A stretch of 64,000 nt of DNA from the IMG/VR virus record IMGVR_UViG_3300046536_000256, positions 1-64,000 of that record; one strand, 5' to 3'. Of this stretch, positions 39,526-50,100 are shown in pieces. Under the pieces are notes generated by a model, which was given only the letters and a program-made list of their open reading frames with translations, was not told the DNA's origin and made no database searches. The stretch comes from a virus. Positions within the stretch are counted from its first letter, which is position 1. Every line of letters starts with the position of its first letter. The position numbers were made by a program, and so were the translations under genes.

Positions 39526-40521
39526 ATGAACTTAATCAACCATTTGGGTGTGGGCACTGTTGCCAGCACTAAGCAGACGAACACCAATGAGATCATGGTG
39601 TACCTGCCGAGCATGGCACCAGCCGCCGATGGTCGTGTGGTTGCCACTGCTAAGGAAGTCGAGAAGAAGAGCGAAAACGCCTATGGGGAGGAGACTACTA
39701 GCCGCGTACTGACGTCCAACACCTTCCCGGCGGTATGGCGTTCCATGGGGGACAGTAACCGGATTACCCCACCGGATGTGCGTGAAGGCTCTAAGGTTTC
39801 GATCTATCAGGTATCGGGCCAGAACACCTACTACTGGACCACCTTCGGCATCAACGCCGAAACCATGCGACTGGAAACAGTGGTCATGGGGTACCAGGCT
39901 AACCCGCAGCAAGATGAGAACACGCCGTTTAACATCGACAACTTCTACACCATGACCGTGTCGACCCACGAAGGGTTCATGGCGTTGAGGACCACCCAGT
40001 CTAACGGTGAGAAGGCAGCCTTTGAAGTTAAAGTCGATGGCATGAATGGTCGGATCATGATGGGTGGTAGTGGGGGTAACTTCCTCGTTAAAGATGATGT
40101 CGCTAAATCACTGACTTACGTGAATGCCGACAAGACCATCTTCCAAGTCGAAAAGAAGAACGTTAAGGTCTACGCTAAAGATTCGGTTACGTTTAACACG
40201 GACGAAAACTTTAACATCCTGACCAAGATGTTCAACTTGAAATGCAAGAACATCGCGATTGAAGCTGATACCGCGGATATCCGTATCGGTAAAACGAAAT
40301 GGACTGGTGATATCGATCAAACTGGGGATTACAAACAAGCCGGCGATTACGATCAAACCGGTGACTACACCCAGAAAGGTGATTACGACCAGACGGGCAA
40401 CATTAAGTCTTCTGGTACCATCCACGCAGATGTTGACGTAACATCCTTGGTGTCCTTGAACTACCACCTTACTTCCTTCGTTCAGAGTGGCAGTGGTGAA
40501 TCTGGTCCTCCTGTCCTTTAA
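39526..40521 (+). CDS. Baseplate/tail spike-tip protein
   Basis: The start is ATG 39526, with GAGGCAAGGAG upstream. The 331-aa product ends in a beta-helix-like domain: repeats GDYKQAGDYDQTGDYTQKGD, then IHADVDVTSLVSLNYHLTSF and QSGSGESGPPV. The end matches the tips of gpV/gp5-type spikes (HxH then GsGxSGPP). Here only the first His of the iron-binding HxH is kept (YHLT). It would sit at the centre of the baseplate and pierce the outer membrane. It is the only rightward gene between 37 and 53 kb. Confidence 0.75.
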   Translation: MNLINHLGVGTVASTKQTNTNEIMVYLPSMAPAADGRVVATAKEVEKKSENAYGEETTSRVLTSNTFPAVWRSMGDSNRITPPDVREGSKVSIYQVSGQNTYYWTTFGINAETMRLETVVMGYQANPQQDENTPFNIDNFYTMTVSTHEGFMALRTTQSNGEKAAFEVKVDGMNGRIMMGGSGGNFLVKDDVAKSLTYVNADKTIFQVEKKNVKVYAKDSVTFNTDENFNILTKMFNLKCKNIAIEADTADIRIGKTKWTGDIDQTGDYKQAGDYDQTGDYTQKGDYDQTGNIKSSGTIHADVDVTSLVSLNYHLTSFVQSGSGESGPPVL

Positions 40522-40529
40522 TAACCTTA

Positions 40530-40563
40530 CTACCTCCAGCCCCATTGCGGAGGCTGGAGGTAG
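40530..40563. terminator. Bidirectional terminator at a convergent junction
   Basis: CTACCTCCAGCC (40530-40541) pairs with GGCTGGAGGTAG (40552-40563). It lies between the convergent ends of the spike gene (+) and the first giant fibre gene (-), and is followed on the plus strand by TTATGTTTGCTTAG. Confidence 0.85.
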
Positions 40564-40576
40564 GGGTTATGTTTGC

Positions 40577-43465
40577 TTAGAACACGTCGCGATGCGTAAA
40601 GAACTGGTTAGGTCCATCCGCACCATCATCAACAAAGCAAGGGATCGCTGAACCGCGGCGAGTAGCACTAACAACGTGGTTACTCATCACCATGTAATCC
40701 TTAACCTGCTGAAGTACGCCGTTTACTGCAATGCCGAACATCACTTCATTGTTGGCGACCTCCCGACGGACATCAGAACCCAACACTGCAATAACGTCAC
40801 CGTAACGAACCAAGTAACAGTACGTGGTTCCCGCAGGGTTAACCTTGAGTGCAAATTCCTCACCCAAGACCATCGCTTTACCGCCAATCACCAACCGGCC
40901 GCCCGCAGGTACGCGAACCCACCCAGCTTCGTTGACGTTGAATGGATCAACCTTGGTCACACCACCCACTTCCAACATGGTGTTTGTGAAAGCCCCATTG
41001 GTTGCGTCGTATTGGAACACCCCCTTGTTAGGGATTAGAATCGGAGGAAGGAGTTCGTCCACCAAGTCAAACTGCTGGGTCCCTGGGTAGAGACGAACGA
41101 CGTTGGTCTTGACCGGTGTGAACGCCGGGAAGGTAGACCCCCCAAACCCAGCACAGGTAAAGCTGATGTCGCCGTAGTTGTTACCGAATGGACGGGTCAA
41201 CACAAAGCCGGTGGTGTTTGCGTCGATGTTGACGATTTGCAAGTCGGAGTAATCCATCCGCGTACCGTCACCCGAACCCGACTTCCGATTCCCTACAGCC
41301 ACAGGCCCGCTAGCCGCGGTTATCGGCTTCAACGCTACCCCGTTGGTCTGTTTAAAGTCCAACGTAAAGATGTTGTTGATCACCGAGTATCTTGCTGCTG
41401 CTGCTTCAGCGTAACTCACCCCGTCAGAGACCACCACGAGCGCCTTGGTGCCCGTTACCGCAAAGACCTGGATCTCTGGTACCCGGAGGGTTGGGTCAAC
41501 CCCTGGGTTGAGCACAGCAGCCCTGTCGGTTAGATCGCGCATTACCGCTTGCATACTGAGCATGCTTGCAACAGCCATCTCGACATCAGCACCGACTGTC
41601 AACACTTGGTTTGCGAACGTGACACTGGCTTTACCCACATGCCGGTTGGCCGACGTAAACGCCAACGCATTGTACCCAACACCCGCCGAGGCTTTGTTAA
41701 CCGCAACCGCCATCGACACCGGTATCAGTCCAATGTCATCCATTGGGGTTCTTACTTCCGGCAGCCTTACGCCAAACACACCATCACCCGTTTGAGTGCT
41801 AACGATGCTAGCGTTGTTCCACGTCAGCAACGACCAACTGAACAAACCAGTACCGGGATTCAACCCGTAAACCAGATGTTGAGTAACCGCCGCGTTATGG
41901 GTCACCGGGATAATACGCTCGGGCAATGGACCGAATGGTGCATGACGACTTGGGGCAAAGACTTCGGTTATTGCATCCGACGGGTCTGCCACAGGACGTT
42001 GAGCCAGCATCCAGTCGATCACACTGGTGTAATCCGTGCGGTAACGCTTAACCCGCATCGCCAGCTTAGAACTACGGGCTTTAACCATGAGCCCCGAGTT
42101 CAACAACACACCAGGCGACTGACTAATGTTGTTAAGATCGAATGGGTTGTTCACAGTGAAGAACGAAGACCCGGCCGTAGGCAACAAGTTCGCATCCAAG
42201 GTGTCCTTGACGCGACTCCCGATGGTTTTGAACAACGCTGTCCCACCGGCCACCAACGTACCCGGAATGATTGACTCGGTAAACGAGAGCACCAGCTTAC
42301 TGACCAATGCGCCTTGAGTGACAACCACCCCCACGCTGACGTTCAAGTACATCTCGAAGTCAGTGGAGTTCCACACCAACACAGTAACCGGATCAGGTCG
42401 AGCCGGGTCCCCGGCAATGGTAGCGCCAGCCGGCAAGGTGAGGAAGTCGGCAAGGTTATACGTGTGGAAGCCGTTAGCCGGACCCGGGGCGGGTGAGGCA
42501 CTTCCCATCTTGTCAAATGACGCCAGGTAAGAGCTGTTCACCAGTTCCGTCATGGATGGAGCCGTTGTCACGGCATTGACCGAGAAGAACCGATGATCAA
42601 TCCGCAACACACCCGCTGCCAACGCTACCGAGATCCCCAAGCCTTTATAGACCGCGTTGGCGAAGTTGTTGTAGAGGAGGTAGTTACGGTTAGCCGCTGG
42701 AAGAGGCAGTGTGGAAGCGAAGTTGTAAATCTTCTTATCGCCCAAGGGACGGAAGAACCCCACCTTACCGTCGGTTGTATCCCCGCCGGTCATGTTCCAG
42801 TTCGCCCCGGTGTAGCGCGCGGCTAGGTTAGTGACCTCACTGAGACGAGCACGGGACAAGCCTTTCAACGGCAACCCCACAAACAAACTCTGTTTACTGT
42901 AACGCCCTTCATCCGACCGTGGGGAATAGATCAGACGATCGCCATCAATCAGAATCGGCACCCGGCCATTGGACAGCAGATAACGGCTCGGTTCAGGTGT
43001 TGCTGGGAGAACCGTTTCGTAATCGTCCGGGTAGTAGTACGACGCGAACTGAAACACCCCGTTCTGCTGGTAAAGAGTGGGGTCGAAGTCAGCGGTGTTC
43101 GCATCCAAGGAGGCCTTGGCCCCAGCAGGCGTTACAAAGGCGTTTACGCTGGCGTAACTGATGGACTCAGCCAATGTAGCGGTTCGGAAGTTATCCTTCT
43201 TGTCGAGCCCCACAGTGTCTTTGGTCTCACCGTGCGCCGCACCCCGTATTGCCAAGTGTGCATCAATCGGGGCAATACTGCTGTTGATCCACTGAGTAAC
43301 GTGGGTATCGAGCCCATCCAGCTGATCTTTAATGCTCTTATTGAATTCGCGAACCCGGTCTTCAGCTTTAACCGTGAAGTCATTGAGCTTGTGGATCACC
43401 GCCCCAAAGGTAGGTTCCGGATTCTCAATGACAGGAGGTTCCGCTATAGGCCTGACAATAATCAT
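40577..43465 (-). CDS. Giant tail fibre, paralogue 1 (962 aa)
   Basis: GGAG lies upstream of ATG 43465. It lacks the N-terminal attachment part of paralogues 2 and 3. It keeps the shared block KKDNFRTATLAESISYASVN (about 95-115) and a Gly/Val/Thr-rich beta shaft, and its last 120 residues align with the others (VVSATRRGSAIPCF against ITETKRGNSIPAAS). Adsorption protein by paralogy and composition. It might join the other fibres rather than the virion directly, as it has no attachment domain. Confidence 0.75.
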   Translation of the reverse strand: MIIVRPIAEPPVIENPEPTFGAVIHKLNDFTVKAEDRVREFNKSIKDQLDGLDTHVTQWINSSIAPIDAHLAIRGAAHGETKDTVGLDKKDNFRTATLAESISYASVNAFVTPAGAKASLDANTADFDPTLYQQNGVFQFASYYYPDDYETVLPATPEPSRYLLSNGRVPILIDGDRLIYSPRSDEGRYSKQSLFVGLPLKGLSRARLSEVTNLAARYTGANWNMTGGDTTDGKVGFFRPLGDKKIYNFASTLPLPAANRNYLLYNNFANAVYKGLGISVALAAGVLRIDHRFFSVNAVTTAPSMTELVNSSYLASFDKMGSASPAPGPANGFHTYNLADFLTLPAGATIAGDPARPDPVTVLVWNSTDFEMYLNVSVGVVVTQGALVSKLVLSFTESIIPGTLVAGGTALFKTIGSRVKDTLDANLLPTAGSSFFTVNNPFDLNNISQSPGVLLNSGLMVKARSSKLAMRVKRYRTDYTSVIDWMLAQRPVADPSDAITEVFAPSRHAPFGPLPERIIPVTHNAAVTQHLVYGLNPGTGLFSWSLLTWNNASIVSTQTGDGVFGVRLPEVRTPMDDIGLIPVSMAVAVNKASAGVGYNALAFTSANRHVGKASVTFANQVLTVGADVEMAVASMLSMQAVMRDLTDRAAVLNPGVDPTLRVPEIQVFAVTGTKALVVVSDGVSYAEAAAARYSVINNIFTLDFKQTNGVALKPITAASGPVAVGNRKSGSGDGTRMDYSDLQIVNIDANTTGFVLTRPFGNNYGDISFTCAGFGGSTFPAFTPVKTNVVRLYPGTQQFDLVDELLPPILIPNKGVFQYDATNGAFTNTMLEVGGVTKVDPFNVNEAGWVRVPAGGRLVIGGKAMVLGEEFALKVNPAGTTYCYLVRYGDVIAVLGSDVRREVANNEVMFGIAVNGVLQQVKDYMVMSNHVVSATRRGSAIPCFVDDGADGPNQFFTHRDVF

Positions 43466-43527
43466 AGCTCTACTCCGTGTTGAATGTGGAAAGTCAAAGG
43501 GGAATTACTTCCCCATGACCGTGGTCG

Positions 43528-46500
43528 TTACGGCAACAGCTCAGCGTTATGCAGGAAGGCAAACGTACCTTCGTCCTGAGGGAACCCGGTACTGACTGGG
43601 ATAATGCCACCCTCACGCGTGTAACTCAGCTGATACTGTCCGACCATCAACGGCTGGTGCCGAGTAATCGAGAGGATCTGCTGGCTGTTGGTTACCACTG
43701 TTGCCGCTTTGAGCATGTTGCCGGATTTACGCATCTTGACTTCGGTCACAAGATAACGAGGTTTGTCGTCCTGTACCGTTGCGTAAATGTAGAACGTTTT
43801 GTTTTGTGGCGCTGGATCAATGTCACGCAAATCGATCGTCCCACCCTCCATGGCGTACGCTGTGCCGTTTACCAACATCCGGATGTTATCTTGCAGGAAG
43901 AGAGTCCAACCTGTTTCCGGATAAGCCGAGGCCACCAAGTAATAGTCGAGGCTATTATCCGGGTTGGTCTTCTTGATCAACGCACCCGCCCCGCCTGTGA
44001 GCATGTACGGCTGTGGGTTACCCGCCGAGATCGAGGTGCTGTCAGGTGTGTTGCCAGCAAGGGTAACGTCCGCCATCCCGATCTTAGGAAGCATGGTGAC
44101 AATGTCCCCTTGCGTCCAACTGGATGAACCGCCGTAAACACCGGTGACCTTGTTAGTTACTAGGTCAATGTCGAAAAGACACAGTTGTTTGGTGTTAATG
44201 GTCTGTGTGGTGACAGTCGAAAACGGACCCATCACGTACACTTTCAGCTTGCCATTGTCCCGGTACGCCGTGAGCAACGCTTTCTGTTTCAACGCGGTGG
44301 CGAGTAGCAGGTTAGCGTCGGCCATCTTCACGTTAACGCAGGTGCGTACATGAGGAGGGGCATCCAACACCGTGATGTCTTTAATCCAGAACACGCCCGG
44401 ATGATCAGCGTTGGGGGTTTCGACAACCGGGGTAAACAGCACCACTTGGGTACGGGTTTGCGAGAGGGTCGCGTCGAAGAAGTAGATCAGCGCGATACCA
44501 ATGTTAAGCCCGTTGAACATCCCTCCCGCTTCACTGCCCAGAACGTTCAAGCTGAAGCCCCAGTACTTAGTAGACTGGAACACAGCCGGGATCATCGCTT
44601 TAAGCTTGTCGATGATGTTCTGGCGAATGCCGTAGAACGAATCCGCGGCATACGTCGCTTTCTTCAATCCCGGGTCCAACGTTCGAGTAACCGTCCGTGG
44701 GAAAGAGATCAACACGTTGTTACCAGCGGGTGCTTTGAACAACGTATTACGCGGGAACGTTTGGTTAGCCGAAGAGTAAGACGCCCAACCGCAGGCACTG
44801 AAACTCGTGCTCCCACACTCCACACCCCCAGCCGCCAACTCAGCCGCAGAACCAGTCATACCGATGGTGAGGTCGTTATGTCCTAGGTTGGTCTCGTACA
44901 CCGCCCCTGTTAATGGGCGCGAGAAAATGTCCCCTATCGAGAGGTTGTTGACCCCCGGACGGACTTGATACCCACCCGTGACTAACCGCGTGTAAATTTT
45001 GCGGGTACCCGAGCTCTGTTCCACTGCCCCAAAGATCTCGCTGTCCGCGGTGTAGGTAACCGATCCTGGGTAGGTCCCGTTAAGAATCGGAGACTTCAGC
45101 ACGGGCTTCAAGATACGACGGAAGCTCAACTGAATCGCTTGAAGATCCAAACGACCACTTAACAGACTGGCATCCGATGTCTTGTTCTTGTAACGACTGA
45201 CCTCGGCAACCGACGGGAAGATGTTGCCATCCTGAATTGTCGAGGTGACGACGTCGCCGTTATCCAAAATCACCGTAGAGGCATTACTGGACTGGAAGGT
45301 GGCGTTGTAAAAATTGGTAAGGTACAGGTCCATGTACCCTGACCGTTCCGCTGGGGTGGAGTCCGTGAAGCCAACACTCAGCGCGGGTAATTTAGCGATT
45401 TGGGTCATCACCCCCGTAACACAGTTGAGCTCCCACCCGATGTCGGTCATCAATGTAATGTTGATGTTAACACCCGGCGCTGTGTAAATAGCGGCAAACC
45501 CCGGCATGATGTGGATGTAGTTGACGTTCGGCACACCCGGCTTCGGACACGAGACCACCATCGTCCGACCACTTTTAGACAGCGTAGCGATTGGCTGACG
45601 GAACGACCAAGGGCCGTACTTGATGATGGTGTTGTTGCCGTCCTTTGTGGTTGCGTTGGGTTGAACGTAACTGGCGTTGGTGAATGGGGTTCCATCCCAA
45701 TCCGTGTACGTTACCTTCAGCAGTTGCCAAGCCACAGCAAGACCGCTTTGAATATCCGACACCTTAACCCGGAAGAACGCATAGTTGTCAGCGTAAGCCG
45801 TCCCATAGTTCTGCACCAATACCAGATAGTCGCCCATGTGATGGATGGTGGCTCGGTTGTTGTTCACCCACGGGGCGCCAGCGAACAGTGCGTTAACAGC
45901 GGTCATGTCAACCCGGACATACCGATGCGCACTTGGATCAAAGGTGCCGTTGGTCAAGCAGACGAACCAGTCAGGGGTAGCAGGGTTGCCCACCATCATC
46001 GCCTTACCGTTACTGCCGGCAATAATCGCGGTGGGGTTAATCCCCAAAGCTACCAATGAAGCCGGAGCATACTTGTACCCGGTGTAAATGATCTTCCCCG
46101 CTGGCTGGTCATAGTTCTCTACGTATGAATAGTAGAGCCCTTGCTGACGACCGTCGTAGTGGTTGGTGAGCATCATCAACATCCCACTGTTTTCCATACA
46201 GAAACCAGAGGTGTCGTAGAGCGCGCCCAAACCTTCGAAGGACCCATCGATGTTCGGCGGAATGTAGCTGTCGCCCGCAAAACGGCTGAGCGGCATGATT
46301 CCCTGAAACATTGCTGCGTCAGTGTCAGCCTTATACGACTTGGCTAACTGACCCACACCCATCGGGGTACTGAAGACGTCACTACGAATCCCCGCCAGTT
46401 CTTCTGCCAGTGTTGCGGTGGCGAAGTTGTCGTGGTTCCCCATGGTGATGTCAAACTTGGTGGTCTGGTGGGGAACGTTGTAATTCTCGTCGTGGGCTTT

Positions 46501-47115
46501 CAGTTGGTTCAGACGAGTGGTCTTCCCCGTCTTTAAACGATCGAAGGCGAGGCGTGAGGCAGCGGTAACCTTATCGTTGGCAGCAGGGTCGCGTGAACTG
46601 GAGAGCTTTTCCAGGTAAACGAAAAACCAGGTCAGCTCATACCAGTCAGTGATCTCGGTTTTAATGCTGTGCGAATGCAGCGACGACGGCAGGGTCGGCG
46701 GCATGTTAAAGACTTTGTCCCAGGTCAGTGGGCGTTTGCCGTTCTGAATCTGGTCCATCCAGTTGACCAAGTCATTGCGCGGAACGAAGTACGCCCCGAT
46801 GCTTTGATAGTCAACCGAAACTTGGCTGTTAGCATCCAAGATGTTTTGTGGCAAACGAATGAACGTTTTGATAGAACGCCCGGTAACCTCGCAGAAAGGA
46901 ACAAACTCCTCTTCCAAGAAGTAATCCCGGTCAAGCACCATTACCGCGCCACGTTGGTCGTACACGGTTACAAGCGCGGGTTCAGCGAAGAAGGGTGCAC
47001 CGTTCGGGAGAACCCACGGACAAGTCTTGTCGGTGAGCGCAATGACTTCCCCGACAACAGTGTTGACGGGTTCAGTGCCATGAATGTCAAACTTTACCGG
47101 TCTGATAAGGTCCAT
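43528..47115 (-). CDS. Giant tail fibre, paralogue 2 (1195 aa)
   Basis: AAAAGG precedes ATG 47115. The N-terminal 180 residues match paralogue 3 and the 618-aa fibre: GAPFFAEP, LDRDYFLEEEF and PPTLPSSLHSHS. This is probably the virion-attachment domain. HDNFATATLAEELAGIRSDV is the common block. A long beta shaft follows, and the C-terminal domain (GGTIDLRDIDPAPQNKTFYI) is nearly identical in places to that of paralogue 3. The Gly/Ser/Thr/Asn richness is typical of fibres. Confidence 0.8.
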   Translation of the reverse strand: MDLIRPVKFDIHGTEPVNTVVGEVIALTDKTCPWVLPNGAPFFAEPALVTVYDQRGAVMVLDRDYFLEEEFVPFCEVTGRSIKTFIRLPQNILDANSQVSVDYQSIGAYFVPRNDLVNWMDQIQNGKRPLTWDKVFNMPPTLPSSLHSHSIKTEITDWYELTWFFVYLEKLSSSRDPAANDKVTAASRLAFDRLKTGKTTRLNQLKAHDENYNVPHQTTKFDITMGNHDNFATATLAEELAGIRSDVFSTPMGVGQLAKSYKADTDAAMFQGIMPLSRFAGDSYIPPNIDGSFEGLGALYDTSGFCMENSGMLMMLTNHYDGRQQGLYYSYVENYDQPAGKIIYTGYKYAPASLVALGINPTAIIAGSNGKAMMVGNPATPDWFVCLTNGTFDPSAHRYVRVDMTAVNALFAGAPWVNNNRATIHHMGDYLVLVQNYGTAYADNYAFFRVKVSDIQSGLAVAWQLLKVTYTDWDGTPFTNASYVQPNATTKDGNNTIIKYGPWSFRQPIATLSKSGRTMVVSCPKPGVPNVNYIHIMPGFAAIYTAPGVNINITLMTDIGWELNCVTGVMTQIAKLPALSVGFTDSTPAERSGYMDLYLTNFYNATFQSSNASTVILDNGDVVTSTIQDGNIFPSVAEVSRYKNKTSDASLLSGRLDLQAIQLSFRRILKPVLKSPILNGTYPGSVTYTADSEIFGAVEQSSGTRKIYTRLVTGGYQVRPGVNNLSIGDIFSRPLTGAVYETNLGHNDLTIGMTGSAAELAAGGVECGSTSFSACGWASYSSANQTFPRNTLFKAPAGNNVLISFPRTVTRTLDPGLKKATYAADSFYGIRQNIIDKLKAMIPAVFQSTKYWGFSLNVLGSEAGGMFNGLNIGIALIYFFDATLSQTRTQVVLFTPVVETPNADHPGVFWIKDITVLDAPPHVRTCVNVKMADANLLLATALKQKALLTAYRDNGKLKVYVMGPFSTVTTQTINTKQLCLFDIDLVTNKVTGVYGGSSSWTQGDIVTMLPKIGMADVTLAGNTPDSTSISAGNPQPYMLTGGAGALIKKTNPDNSLDYYLVASAYPETGWTLFLQDNIRMLVNGTAYAMEGGTIDLRDIDPAPQNKTFYIYATVQDDKPRYLVTEVKMRKSGNMLKAATVVTNSQQILSITRHQPLMVGQYQLSYTREGGIIPVSTGFPQDEGTFAFLHNAELLP

Positions 47116-47137
47116 TGTGTTAGCCTTTTAAAAGAGA

Positions 47138-47168
47138 GGGGAGGAGGGGTTCACCCTGCCTCCTCTCC
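47138..47168 (-). terminator. GC-rich hairpin between fibre genes
   Basis: GGGGAGGAGG (47138-47147) pairs with CCTCCTCTCC (47159-47168), with one wobble. On the minus strand it is followed by CTTTTAAAAGG. It may act as a partial terminator or a boundary. Confidence 0.55.
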
Positions 47169-47181
47169 AACACGTTGTTGT

Positions 47182-50100
47182 TTAAGGGAGAAGCTCACCC
47201 GCACGTAGCCATGGGATTTGACCTTCCGCGTTAGCCAAGCCAGAAGCCGCAGGGATAGAGTTCCCCCGCTTAGTCTCGGTAATCCGGTGGCCATCCAACG
47301 CAAACACGTTGTACCGTTCGATCGTGAGGATCTGGCGGTCGTTCGTGATTACTGTCCCCACCCACAGTTGGTAGTTAGTCTCCAACCGTTTTTCCTTGGC
47401 GATGTCATACCGCGGAACACCTTTATCCAGAATGGCGTAGATGTAGAACGTTTTCCACTGAGGAGCCGGGTCAATATCACGCAAGTCAATAGACCCCAAC
47501 GGCAAGACGTACAGTGTGCCGTAGAAGACCACGTTGATGTCAGTCTTGAAGAAGATGATCCAACCTACCTCAGGATACACCGACCCAATCAATGGGTAGT
47601 TAACGAGCCCTTCCGAGATAGTAGCCGCACCACCCGTCGACAAGTCCCACCCACGCATGACCTGAATCCCGTTATCCGGCGTCATGATCCAGCCACCACC
47701 TCGACTGGAGTGGTCCATTACGTTCAGACCGCTCCAAGCATGGGACGCGTCGCGGTTGTTGTACGTAAGGAGGAAATCCCGGGTGAATTGATCCCCTGGG
47801 GTTTGAGCCATCACCCCGCAGCCATGAAGCACACTGAGGACACTCCCGTTCAGGTAGTACTGAATCCGCATTGGACCCATGGTGCTTTGTGGCGTCTCGT
47901 AATCCCCAGAGTTGTAGACCCGCAGTATGTTCACGCCACAGCTCGGAGCCCTGTGGTGAGCGATGTTGATCACCGTGAACCCAGTTACTACGTATCGCCC
48001 GCCGCTGACCGCGTAGGTCGGTTGCAGGGTCATGATGGTTGTGAACAGCGTGAACTGATCAGGGGTTCCGTCAGCGTCCGTATACTGAACAGAACACGTT
48101 ACCGGCAACCAACCAAACTTGGCTGTCAGGTTAGAGAACGTCGGATCACACACGGTGACATGACGCGCGCGACCACGGTTCATGATCGCCGGAACTTCCA
48201 CTTGGGCCTTGATGCTCTCCACGATATACGCCGGGTACAGAATCTCCAGCGTAGGGACAATAGTAATCGTCCCATCGGTTTCAATGCGCTGGGTGTGTTG
48301 CTGTACCAGCACAATGTCACCGGCCGCTACACCGCCTGGCCAAGCGTTACCGATCAGCTCCCGGTTAAAGCTGCTCTTTTGTGAGTTCACGCAGAACTGG
48401 GATTCCCCTACATCAACCCCGTAAGTATCCAGTTTGGCCGAGGGCACAACAACAGTAGCCCCGCCCAGACCAGCGTTCGCATTCACTCGACGAATGTTGT
48501 TGGTCAATGGCCTAGAAACAATGTTGCTCATGAAAAGGTTCTGGATTTCCGATCGGACAGCGAACTTACCCGATACGGTTTTCCAGTACATCTTCAGGGA
48601 GGTTGCCACCGACCGGTGTGCCGCTACGTAGTACTCACCGCCCGGGTTGTACAACATTCCCCGTGGGTTAATCCCAGACTCGGTTGGAGCGGTCAACGTC
48701 TCCGCCAAAATACTCTTGGGTGAGACAACATCCTGCATGTTCCCGAAAAACTTGTTGACTGTAGCAAACCGGGTCTTAGCAGTCGGGAATGACATGCTAA
48801 TAGTCGCCCGGGGAAAGCCGGTAAAACCAAAAGCACCCGCCGAAATAAGCCGACCATCATCCAAGATGTTGGCACCTTGTGCTTGGTAGAAGAAGACAAG
48901 GTAATACATGAATATCGACTGGCGATACGGGACAGGGATCAAGTTGTCGGCCGATGCACCGAAGTTAACGTTAAACGGTGCGGTACGACTCTTCAACGTG
49001 AACACGCCCGTTACCGGGTTAAAGTCGTAGTTGATTTCCAGGGTGTTCCAAAATGCAGAGTTCACCGTTGGACTTACGTAAGAGGTGTACTGTCCCGCCA
49101 AGAACTTAACCGCATAACTCGCTGGGTTGTTAGGGTTCTGCGCCACCAGAGTCAGACAGCTTCGGTAGCACCCAAGGAATCCGTTAGACGGGTAAGGTGA
49201 AAACGTATGGTACCCTTTGGTAACGTTACCGCTACCGTCCCGCACCGTGGTGTACCAGCTGAAGTACGGCGAGTTGTTCCACTGCACCCCGTCGGCGTCC
49301 ATGAAGCTGACGTTCTGACGGGTTGCCACGACGTCCACCTGTGCCTTAATACTGGCGATCGGCACACGGAAAATGTGTTTGAACGACAGGTTCGAGTACA
49401 AGTCAGGGTCCAGCCCCTGGACCGGCGCTGCCACTGAAGCGGATAGGAAAATGTAAACCCAATCCCCCATCATGGCCACACTCACCATGTTAAACAGTTC
49501 GCTGACGGTATGAGCACCAGGGTTGTACTGAATGGCATCTACTAGGGGACGCAGGTTGATCTTCGAGTAAACGTGCTTAGCCGGGTCCAGGGAGCCGTTT
49601 GTCACGCCAACGTAAAAGATGTCCTTGAAACTGTCGCCTACCAGAATACATTCGTCACCACTACCTTGAGCGATCCGATCCACGTTAGCGTTGTCTGGAT
49701 CAAAGCGGGGGTGCTCGTACTTAAAGCCGGTGTATGTCAATAGCGCGTTGGGTGCATCGGGATCGGTCAAAACCGAGTAATACAGCCCACGGGTACGACC
49801 ATCCATACGGTTCCAGAGAACTGTAATGGAGTTATCGTTTTCCAGACACATCGCGCCTGTTTCAATCACACCCCCAAACCCTTCAAACGAACCATCAATG
49901 TTTGGGGGAATAAAGTTGGTGTTACCGAACTGGGCGATCGGCATGGTCTTGGCTTCGAGGAACTCGTCGGCGTTAAAGCCGTAGTGCTCGATGATGGTCT
50001 TCAGCTCCTGAGGACGCAGGTGCATGTCGTCACGCCCTTGCAAGACATCTGCAAAGGTAGCCGTAGAGAAGTTATCAACCTTCTCCAGCGCAACGTCGTT

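Noticed and set aside
47218-48384. 388-codon plus-strand open frame inside fibre paralogue 3
   Set aside because: Arg/His/Val-rich antisense of the conserved C-terminal domain of the fibre; no ribosome site.
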